A DNA stretch of 24,641 bases from Fragilaria crotonensis (lineage: Eukaryota > Bacillariophyta > Fragilariophyceae > Fragilariales > Fragilariaceae): NCBI GenBank assembly GCA_022925895.1, contig JAKSYS010000797.1, forward strand, positions 1 to 24,641, read 5' to 3'. Below the pieces are notes generated by a model. That model saw only the letters and a program-made list of their open reading frames with translations, had not been told where the DNA came from and made no database searches. Within the stretch, counting starts at the first letter, position 1, and every line of letters begins with the position of its first letter. Shown here piece by piece: positions 9,710 to 18,456 of this stretch. A program made the translations under genes and the position numbers.

Positions 9710-11071
9710 ATGAAACTTGTTCCCACAATTGTATACTTCTACAACAGAGTAACTGAAGCCATGAACAACGGAACTGTATCTGACAAATCAGACTCCGAAT
9801 CTTTATATGAGGATGAAGACAGCGGCAGTGGCGAAGACGAAATTGCCGAATCGTCAAAAGGAGGAAAGCGGCAAAGAGAACATATCGAAGAAGAGACCAT
9901 GACAACGAGGAGGCTACGGCACGGTCTAGTAGCCCGGACCACACATATAACACAAGTGACGGAGAAGAAAATAGTGACCAAGAACGAGAGTGGGATAGGG
10001 AGTTGACAAAATGCTTCCCTGCCGGGGTGCCGAGGAATTACATTCGTCCGATGATGACGATGATGATGACGACTATGTTGTTCCTGCAAAACGTGGAAGA
10101 ACATCGTCAGCAGGAGCTGCGCAGAATTTGGAGGGGTTGATACGAGTAAGAGGTATGTCAGCAAAAGAATCGTCCATGTCGGAAAAACACCAGGAGAACA
10201 TTGCAGATAGGGTCACAACTTACGTCAGAAAACATATGTTTCGAGTCGTCAAGTTTATCAGCAATGAACACATGTTTGGTAAGGCTTTCAAGGAGGTGAT
10301 GGACCACGAGTGTGTGGCAAACCGAGATCGTGTGAAATTCCAGATGTTATATGAAAGTGTTTTTAACCATGCGTTGAACAGCAAGAGGAGCACATGCGAG
10401 CAGGCGGGAAGAACATCATGATGAGAGAACTAAAACAATTCAAGGAAGATAGAATGGATGTGTTCTCAATTGATGAATTACAAAAAATGAGGAGAGCAAG
10501 TACGGAAAGGAGAAAAAGCATTCCTCTGGTTCTATGGAACATTTCTTGAGTGCGTTTGTGGCCTGAAGCACTGGGGTGTACAAAAGAGTAAGCAATTGGT
10601 GTCGCAGGCGACGAGCTCGGCCACAAAACACGGCAAGTTGGTGACCATCAGCGACGAGGCTTTCGCTCTCCTTCTCTACGACAACTATATTGAGAAGTGG
10701 CTCAAGGCATTTCAGCGAGAGGAACAACTGCGGCACGAGACCCCACCAGCAGAACCACAACCAAGGAGCGGCGCCGGCGGCAGGGAAAGTCCAAGAGGGA
10801 AAGGGAGAAAGGCAAGTATACTGCGCAAAAAACAGGCCACTGCAAGTATGGTGGATGGAGCCGCGAAGGAATGGCAAGGTACAACGAATTCTATCACTTG
10901 GTGAAGGCTGATCGCACGTGTGAACAAGCCATGGATATGGAGCGTGAACTGCTCAATCACTGCATTGCACTGAAAAGGAGAGGAACAAATGGTGAAGGAA
11001 GTCGAGACACCTCCGATGGAGAGCAGGCAGAAGCATTAGAACCAGTGGAAGCATGTTGGGATTTGGAATAA
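9710..11071 (+). pseudogene. Unrecognised algal repeat-associated protein, frameshifted
   Basis: I do not recognise a named domain. The likely start is ATG 9761 (or 9710). The order is an acidic, Ser-rich N-terminus with a lysine/arginine patch, a second acidic run of eight Asp, then a dense coding-like core (about 10194-10405) containing FISNEHMFGKAF and RVKFQMLYESVF. After frame changes near 9950-10010, 10405 and in an A5 run at 10513-10517 comes a segment with FLWFYGTFLECVCG and an ISDEAFALLLYDNYIEKW block (to about 10705). A last shift between 10700 and 10770 leads to a basic region, then GHCKYGGWSREGMARYNEF and the stop at 11071. Four shifts joined without splice sites argue for a decayed gene. 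It converges on the SAP-like gene 11657-12493. The acidic-plus-zinc-like make-up and context suggest a mobile-element protein, which is inference. Confidence 0.5.
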
Positions 11072-11656
11072 CAACGCAATTTATTGAGGTGCACAATTAT
11101 TATGATCATCACCATAACATTCTGAAACGAAACCGCAACGAGTGATTACTCCACTTTTGAATGTGGAGATGTCGACATGCAGCGTCATTGTTAAACATAG
11201 AAACTTAAACTATACACATATTGTTGTCAAGCAATCAATATTTCAAGCTAGTAAGCAACGTTTAACAACGACTCTGCACAATTTAAAGAATTTCATTTCA
11301 TCAGATAAAGTTATAGCATTTATCTTTTATTGTTATAAATGACTATAATATGGTGACAGATACCCATTAAATTGATTTATTCAATTTACATTGTGATTCA
11401 AATTTACTGCATAACGTTGCTTAAAACCAAAAAAAGCCATGTAAACCAATTTAAAAGTTTAAAACACAAAGCAAATTGTAATTGCAATCGACAAATCTTG
11501 TTTTATTTAGGACACCCCTGTTTTGATGTTTGTTGAGTATTTGCTTAAGGACGGTGTAGTATGATTTTAAACTGTGAAATATAACTTTAAAATGTTAGTG
11601 CTAAATATTTTATAATCATTAATCCCCGTCCACTAACCATATGTATTGAATCCATT
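11072..11656. other. A/T-rich gene-free spacer
   Basis: No coding signal is seen. The stretch separates two convergent broken genes and contains the solitary transposon end at 11508-11520. Base composition is markedly richer in A/T than the flanking genes. Confidence 0.5.
11508..11520 (+). repeat. Solitary hAT-like right end
   Basis: TAGGACACCCCTG is identical to the last 13 bases of the element at 385-2177 and is preceded by a similar T/A-rich TTTATT. No left end (CAGGGG(C/T)GTCCT) was found within reach, so this is a truncated or excised relic. Confidence 0.5.
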
Positions 11657-12493
11657 TTATTTTTTAAAAGTCACCATATACCACCTTGTGATGTTGTCAA
11701 GGTAGGTAAGCAAAAGCTTGTCATAGTATGTGGGCTTGTTTGCAAACGTCTTCTTCCTTGCGTCGACGAGTTCCCGAATGGTAGGACAGGAACCCATGTT
11801 GTTGACAATGTCTACTCGGTTCCTCTCATCAAGCCAAATGTTGATGGCTCAATAGTATGTTCCATCGATCGTAACTGAAGATGGCACGGTGGTCTTGTTA
11901 CATGTTTTTGGCTTCTTGCTGGATGGTGACGGCTCAACTGCCAACATGAGGTTCTTTCCCCGCCTCTTCTTCTTTGTCGTCTCATTTGCCAACAATGAAG
12001 CGGCAGCTTTATCCGTGGTTGACCGCGTCACTGGGGATGATGCAGCTGGCATTTTGGAATCATCTTCACTGGAATCGGAATAGAGCTGAGAATTATCAGC
12101 ATCAACATGCAGCAGTCTAGTATCTTGTAGTGGTGACTCGTCCTCAACATTTTCATCATCATACTGGTCCCTCTCCACAAATTCGTTCTTTTTTTGTTCC
12201 CAAAGCAAGCTCACCATTTCATCATGCCTCCTGTTCTTGTACCCTGACATCTTGAATTTGGAACACAGCGCACGTAGATGTTTCATGTTCCATGATTCTA
12301 AAGGCTTTGAATCAATTGATTCAATGCTCTCACAATCCGCAGAAAGCACGATGCTGTCCAGAGTAACAATTCTTGTCCACTCATTGAATGCCGCATCGGC
12401 ATTCTTCTTTTTCTCGGCCTTTTTCTTCTCCAGCAACATCATGTGATGCTGCTTTGCAGCAGTGATCTCCGACTCTTGCTGGGCACCATCCAT
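11657..12493 (-). pseudogene. SAP-like DNA-binding protein with in-frame TGA
   Basis: The start is taken at ATG 12491-12493, giving MDGAQQES; an ATG 21 bases upstream is possible. A Lys/Ala-rich helix lies near residues 10-35. Residues about 66-98 (SWNMKHLRALCSKFKMSGYK and following) fit the SAP helix-turn-helix, a motif that binds DNA or chromatin. Then come an acidic stretch, a Ser-rich part and basic clusters (KKKRRGK) that could direct nuclear import. A TGA at 11849-11851 ends the open frame after TIDGTYY. The same frame then continues open for 63 codons (AINIWLDERNRVDIVNNMG, DARKKTFANKPTYYDKLL) to TAA 11657-11659, and this part looks as coding as the rest. A nonsense change is the simplest reading; programmed readthrough is less likely. 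It converges on the broken gene 9710-11071. Confidence 0.5.
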
Positions 12494-12690
12494 GCTGATC
12501 ACTACAAGCCACAACCTACCGGTAGTTATGACGACTAGTACTATGCATTACGAACGTCGTTGGGAGCAGTAGAATGTGATGGAGCGGACCGTACAAGAGC
12601 GAACACATTTAAAATGTTTTTGGATGATTATCCACATGGACATATAAAAGTATAAAGAGTTGAGGGGAATTTCATACGACATTATACATG

Positions 12691-12759
12691 TGGTAGGATG
12701 CTCGAGGTGCGTCCACCCCTGTTTGCAAACAGGGGTCGAGGCACCTAATGCCCCTACCA
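12691..12759. repeat. Long near-perfect palindrome / hairpin
   Basis: Positions 12715-12736 form a perfect 22-bp palindrome whose centre is TTTGCAAA flanked by CCCCTG and CAGGGG. The symmetry extends to 12705-12746 (AGGTGC / GCACCT) with only two mismatched pairs. With a one-base offset TGGTAGG (12691-12697) pairs with CCTACCA (12753-12759). As RNA it would fold into a strong stem. It lies between the SAP-like gene and the Copia fragment. Confidence 0.8.
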
Positions 12760-12959
12760 TTTTCCGGGTTTTTTCTCACATTTCACGTCCTGTTAGCAAC
12801 AAATGACCAATTGTCCCAAAATAGTGCTGAGGATGAGGTAGGACAATGGAATTGTATGTTTGAAAATGGTATTATACCACCCAGTTTTGGAATTGTATTT
12901 TAAATTGTATTTTACATAGCTCACTACAAACAATCCTAGGGTGTCAAAAACATTTCTGA

Positions 12960-14958
12960 TATACCTTTTACAATCTTACCGCCTTATCGGCTGTGGCCTC
13001 TTCTGACGCCATGACCTTCAAGATTGTTTTCGCGCCGGATCGATATATTCCTGTCACAGATCGGCGTCAAAATTCCCCTATCCATCTATCCGTCGACCAA
13101 ATTCGTGTGATCAACTCAATCCTCTCCGAAAGTCCACCGGACGGGAAACCAGTGATCGAAGATAACCCGACGCTCATCATACGTTCACTGAACACCACGA
13201 GCCACGGAACCCACGAAGAACAGGCCATTGGAAATTTCACTCGGCGCAAACTCATTCGTCTTTCGAACTGGAGTGAATGGCAACAGAGCGAAGTCAAGCA
13301 GCTTGACTCTATGCAGAAACAAGACATGTATGGTGAACCATGTCTCCCTCCGCCAGACGCCATCATCCTTCGTCAACATTGGAATTACTCGATCAAGGCC
13401 GACGGAACTCGTAAAGCAAGGAATTGCTGTGATGGCTCACCCCGCGCAGCTCCGCAATTGAAATTGGCAAACACATATTCGTCATGTATTGAGCAACCTT
13501 GTATGCGTTTGTTCTTCGCATTATGTGCTCATGAAGGATTCATCAGCCTTAAGGTGGATGCGACCAATGCATACGCAAACTCTCCCCCATCGGAGCAGCC
13601 AACTTTTGTATTCATCGACGACCAATACGCGGAGTGGTATTTTGCTCGTTTCGGTATCCAGGTCCCTCGCGATATGGTTCTCCCCGTCCAACATGCCTTA
13701 CAAGGACATCCCGAATCAGGAGCCCTATGGGAAAAGTTTGTGAATAGCGTCATTGCTCGACATGGTTTCAAATCCACCGTTCATGAACGTAGCCTCTACC
13801 AAGGAACATACAAAGGACATCGTATGCTCATTTGCCGTCAAGTTGATGATTTGCCTTAGCCATTGGATGCAAAGATCCCGAGGCCATACGCGATCTTGTT
13901 CGCACCATCTGCAAGGAGGATGGTATTGATCTCCGCGATGATGGAATTCTCAATTCTTTTAATGGCGTTGATGTTGAACAAGCAGATCGCTACATCAAAA
14001 TATCCTGCGAGACATACATCGAAAAGCTGCTCACACATTATGGATGGTCCGCTCCTGGAAATCATGAAACAGATGTCAAACCCATCAAACCTCTGGCATC
14101 ATCAACACTGCAACAGATGTTTGAGGACTATGAAACGTCTCCGCATGACGGTACACCCGAACACGCTGCCTTGGAACGCTCTGCAGGGTTCTCCTATCGA
14201 AGCGTCCTTGGTGCCCTGATTTATGCCTACGTGGTCGCACGTCCTGACATTGGTTACGCCATGACCACCCTTGCTCGTTTCTCAAGCCGGCCCTCTAAAG
14301 TCCATTATGACGCCCTTCGACGTGTTGCACGATATCTTCGGATAACTAAGACATGGGGCCTCTACTATTGGCGTCGTGCTCCTCTGACCATACTTCCGGC
14401 TGGTGTTTTCCAACCTCTGTCTTCCGATCCGTCTCTCCCTTCTTTCCCCGAGCCATCGCAGCCTACTCTTCTCGCCGGATACGTTGACGCCGCTCACGCC
14501 ACTGACCTTATTACTCGTCGTTCCATCACGGGTATCGCTTTCATGCTCGGTGGTGGACCAATCGCGTACAAGTCAAAAATTCAATCTACGGTCTCCACCA
14601 GTTCCACCGAAGCCGAATTCCTCGCTGCCATGCGGCCAAAATCGCCAAGTATCTCCGATCCATTCTCGACGAACTTGGTTATGTTCAACATGAGCCTACT
14701 CGCCTTTATGAAGATAACGCAGCCGCGATTCTGATGATCAATGCCAGCCGACCGACACCACGTTCCCGTCACATTGACATTCAGCATTTTGCGATTCAAG
14801 AGTGGAAAGCAAATCGTGAGATTGTTCTTGAGCACATTCCGGGGATCATAAATCCGGCAGATTCACTAACCAAATCCCTCGGTACCACACTCCATCATCG
14901 ACACGTTCGCCGTTTGATGGGACACTACGGCGCCCCCTCCAGTCACCACTCCTCTTAG
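12960..14958 (+). pseudogene. Ty1/Copia pol fragment: reverse transcriptase and RNase H
   Basis: This is the 3' half of a Copia polyprotein, which copies element RNA into DNA. The RT domain shows the first catalytic Asp in VDATNAYANS (codon 13557) and the paired Asp in RQVDD (13845-13850). A one-base deletion just after it, about 13851-13853, ends the first frame at 13859. The second frame (about 13853-14734) holds ARPDIGYAMTTLARF and RNase H with D at 14486 and STSSTEAEF. A second shift at about 14630-14635 moves to the third frame, with YEDNAA (D 14713), RSRHIDIQHF and PADSLTKSL, stopping at 14958. No gag, protease or integrase is visible upstream, so the copy is 5'-truncated as well as frameshifted. 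The N-terminus of the open frame is arbitrary: it opens after TGA 12957, and the first ATG is at 13011. Confidence 0.9.
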
Positions 14959-15018
14959 ATCTCCCCTGGCATACTCGGATGCACTTCTGTTACTCATTGC
15001 CATCATCTACGATGTTGA

Positions 15019-15440
15019 CAATGGGGAGGTGTTCGTGCACATTGGCGATCCAGACCACTACTGTGCCGTTCCGTCCAGTATGCGCTGAGACTACATATTA
15101 CATCTTCGTACGTGGCTGAGTCACACTTGCTCCTTCACTGTGACCCACGTACACCTACGTACAGTGAATACTACGATAGTCTAAACAGCGGAGTACCTTC
15201 CGGGCTCCGCTCACAACTTCATCTTAGCTTAAACACTTACCCTCAACTGCATCTTTGCCGGTCCTCGATCGTAAAGGTAAAGAGGGATCGTTTATTGTTT
15301 CGATAAAAGCCTTCCAAACACTTCCCGTTTAACGTGCACAATCGCCTCATTCAACGACCCTCCCCACCTTGTCTGTGTGCACATCGTTTCATCCCGACGT
15401 TATCGTTCGAGGACGCCCTGCTGCTGCCTTGCAACTAAAC
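15019..15440 (+). repeat. Polypurine tract and 3' LTR of the Copia element
   Basis: CAATGGGGAGG (15019-15029), shortly after the end of pol, fits a polypurine tract and is followed directly by TGTTCG at 15030, a usual LTR start. CGATAAAAGCC at about 15300 could be a poly(A) signal. The 3' end cannot be fixed because no 5' LTR is present in the window. About 15440 is a guess from where low-complexity C-rich sequence ends. Confidence 0.4.
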
Positions 15441-15925
15441 CTGCTCCCCAGCGAGAGCGGCACCGAGGCAGGGCCTTGGAAGGTTTGGATTCACATATAT
15501 TAGGGGCTTATGCATTGACTTGTGTTTCAACCAATGAGTAAGCTCACTAAAAAATCCTAGGGCATCATGAACAACACCAATGCAACTGAAAGAAATATTA
15601 ATAGGATCATCTTCTGCATCTCCAAGTCTGACCACAGACTCTGCTTGGTATGCAGTGTCTTTGATCAGAGCACACAAACAGGCAGCAAATCCAACCACCA
15701 GCATAGAATTCCATTGCCGCTAGTGATGATCCTGCATCTTTCAGCAGCATGGAACCAAGCTCCTTGTTGGCCAAGCCTGAATCTGTCAACTTTACAGTAG
15801 TAGGTGAGGAAACATGGTGGTGTGGAGATATTCTCATTCCACACTGCGGCTCCTAAATTGCTGGTTACGTATGATGAAGAACCACCCCTACCCAAAACAC
15901 ACAAGTTAAACACATCAATGACCAT
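15435..15925 (-). pseudogene. Unrecognised minus-strand coding-like mosaic
   Basis: Three overlapping minus-strand frames each look protein-like in turn: MVIDVFNLCVLGRGGSSSY (from 15925), then TDSGLANKELGSMLLKDAGS in a second frame, then CALIKDTAYQAESVVRLGD followed by VVHDALGFFSELTHWLKHK in a third (from about 15704). Such a relay suggests a gene fragment with two frameshifts, but I cannot name the family and chance is not excluded. Confidence 0.25.
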
Positions 15926-16636
15926 GACAGAACCATTTTACTAGGTGAATTAGGTCTTTAATTGCAATTTTTTTACTTTCTATGCTATGTTAGTATACTT
16001 GTTAACTAACCTCCAAAAAGGCACGTACTTGGAAGCCCTGCTCAGGAAAGTTTTCCGCATGTGGCGGGCTAACCCCCAACCCAGAGCACGTAGCACGGTA
16101 GTAGTCTACTCGGTACTGTACTGTAGTGCTGTTTAATACAATATGGTATAATACAGTAAAATACAGTATAATACACCCTCCATCTCAAATATTTGTTTAA
16201 TACAATTCGATAGGTAGGACGGGAGTTAACAACGGTAAAATATATTAAAACATTACAAAAAGCGAGTGATACATGCTGAGGTGAACGCTGCATGCCCTTT
16301 TCAAGGCTCACAGTTTACACTAATTCAATCTCTGGTTCACCAATCCTATCAGAAAGGCAAGCAGTGGTTTCTTCGCCCTTCTCTCCCCTCGACCTCGCAG
16401 CAGTGTCTCGGGTTCCACACACAGTATCGACTACTGTAGTATCGACTAGTGAAAGACACAACATCAAAGGCTACCATTCTCTAGCTGAGAATTGACTTTC
16501 GCATTCGCTCGTAACCAGGTATGTCTCACAAACAAACAAAGGCATGATCGAATGATATGCCTCGTCGCTCATCACATCCCCGTTCCCATGCCATATTGCT
16601 AACATCATCCCTTTTCCCTAATGATCCTCATCAAGG
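15926..16636. other. Gene-free stretch with TACAGTA-type repeats
   Basis: The part at 16085-16180 is full of short repeats (GGTACTGTACTGTAG, ATACAGTAAAATACAGTATAATACA). At 16172 a TA is followed by CACCCTCCATCTCAAATATT, which resembles a mariner/Stowaway end, but no partner end was found. No gene is seen. Confidence 0.4.
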
Positions 16637-16644
16637 TATAAAAG
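16637..16644 (+). promoter_or_regulatory. Possible TATA box of ANK-1
   Basis: TATAAAAG lies 74 bases before the chosen ATG of ANK-1, a plausible distance for a core promoter with a short leader. It is not conserved in front of ANK-2 or ANK-3, so support is weak. Confidence 0.25.
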
Positions 16645-16717
16645 TGTGATTTTGTTCGACAAGTCCTATCACATTCCTCCTTTTGCCTACCATAGTGAAG
16701 TGCTGACCGAAAGCACA

Positions 16718-18002
16718 ATGTCATTGATGGACTCCTCCGAACAGCAAAGGTTCCGTCAAAATATTGCTTCGCTCATCGATTCCGCACCAAACCTGTCAAT
16801 CAGGGGTCGTCGTCATCTGCTGCGATGCCTGGAGAGATGCCTAAAGGGAGGTGATGTGAATTACCCTGTTTATGCTGACAGGACACTTCTGTCCTTGGCA
16901 TGCCGCTTTGGAGCTTTGAACATTGCCTGCGAGTTGTTGAGACACAAGGAGGTCAATGAATGCCACAGACTTCGATGGCCGCACTCCACTCGCCTCCGCT
17001 TGCGCGCTGGGACATCTGGACATTGTCTACGAATTGTTGAAATGCAAGGAGTTGGATGTAAACATCAGGGATGACAACGGCCTAACACCATTGATATGGG
17101 CATGCACCAGGGGACACTTGGATATCGTTCGCGAATTATTGAAACGCATGGACGTCGATGTCAATGTCCAAGATAATGAAGGGCGCACTCCACTCATTCA
17201 CTCATGTTGCACTGGATCACCGCACATTGTTTGCGAATTGTTGAAACACAAGCAAGTGGATTTGCATTTGCGCGATTCTAAATCCCGCGCCCCACTCGCC
17301 TACGCATGCGCCAGCGGAAGTTTGGAAACTGTCTGCTATTTGTTAAAACACAAAGAGGTGGATGTAAATGCCCAATGTAAGGATGGCTGCACTCCACTCA
17401 TAGTGGCCAGCTTCACGGGAAATGTGGACATTGCTCGTGAATTGTTGAAGCACAAGAAGGTGGATGTCAATATCAGGGATAACGCTGGCTCGACACCACT
17501 CTTGATGGCATGCGGCCGTGGCCATTTGAACATTGTCTGCGAGCTATTGAATCACACGGAGGTGGATATGTTCATGCGAAATAGTAAAGGTCGCACACCA
17601 CTAAGGATCGCATGGTCGCATGGCCATATGGACGTTGTTGGGCATATGCTGAAGCTCCTGGGCATGGATGTCAATGTCCATGCAGAGGATCGATGGGAAA
17701 GTGTTCTCGAGTTGTTGAAGTATGAGAAGGCGAATGTGAATGCACAAGGTGCTCTTGGTAACACAGCCCTTATCTGGGCGACCCTTAGCGGCCGGTTGGA
17801 TGTAGTTTGTGAGCTTTTGGATGACGTCAGGGTGGATGTGAGTATTCGGAATAAAGCAGGATCGACGGCGTTGGACATTGCTCGCAAATGCGATTTGTTA
17901 GAAATCGCACGCTGTCTCGAGGAACATGCCAATGCTTCTCGGCGTCGCGAGTCAGGAGCATATATCCTTCGAACAGCAGATGACAGACAAATTTCGGATT
18001 AG
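16718..18002 (+). pseudogene. Ankyrin-repeat protein ANK-1, frameshifted and C-terminally altered
   Basis: Ankyrin repeats are protein-binding scaffolds; the partner is unknown. The start ATG 16718 is chosen because the three paralogues share the context AGCACAATG and then a DSSEQ motif (MSLMDSSEQQRFRQ here). After a 70-residue N-terminus come about eleven repeats of 33-34 residues (consensus G.TPL..AC..GHL.IV.ELLKHKEVDVN). At about 16953-16962 GAGGTCAATGAATGCC stands where the family has GAGGTGGATGTGAATGCC, a 2-base loss. The first frame runs to 17074 and the repeats continue in the frame that is open to 18002. The ninth repeat is shortened. The C-terminus lacks the RERKRRR tail of the other two: deletions of 16 and 30 bases after CTTCGA removed it and the ancestral stop, so translation runs into old 3' UTR before TAG 18000. 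No signal peptide or membrane segment is seen. If the indel is a sequencing error the gene could be intact. Confidence 0.85.
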
Positions 18003-18456
18003 CCCATGGGGTGGCGGGCAAGTGGTTAGGATATTTATATGGTTAGGGATTTTCGTTGTTAGATATGTCTAGTGTATTGCCATGTTTCTGACCGCAATAA
18101 TAAGTCAACGACGTTGATTTGATTCGTCTCATTGTACATTTTCCTCACACTTTTTGAAGGCTTTAAAATATCTACGCTTGTATATGTTTGGCACCTTGGA
18201 TTACAATCACTCCATGTATATATCGCGAAGTTGTTACGTAAACGTGCCCCTCGAAGACAATTCACACAACTCGACACACTTCTATTTTTCAAGAATGGGG
18301 ATCGGATAGTGCCAGTAGCCCAGTGCTCGATGCGCAATCCCACAGGAACACAACACGCGCAACACACACATACTGCGGTGTTCTTGATAGTCGCCACAAC
18401 ATCCCTCCTTTGCTGTCCTATAATTGAGTGTGCGACCCAAAAGATTCAATAGCACA
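18003..18456. other. Intergenic spacer ANK-1 / ANK-2
   Basis: No gene is seen. The CA-rich run ACACAACACGCGCAACACAC is at about 18350-18369. The spacer should contain the ANK-2 promoter; CCTATAATTGAGTG at about 18417 is the only TATA-like word near the start. Confidence 0.4.

Noticed and set aside
9176-9953. Minus-strand frames of 66-119 codons
   Set aside because: Cysteine- and aromatic-rich without motif; the right part is the complement of the acidic N-terminus of the gene at 9710.
16801-16812. CAGGGGTCG in ANK-1 as a hAT end
   Set aside because: It is within conserved coding sequence and lacks the following GTCCTATTT-like bases.
16956-18002. ANK-1 as a 348-residue protein starting at ATG 16956
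   Set aside because: That ATG is created by the 2-base loss inside the first ankyrin repeat. The family N-terminus lies upstream in another frame from 16718.
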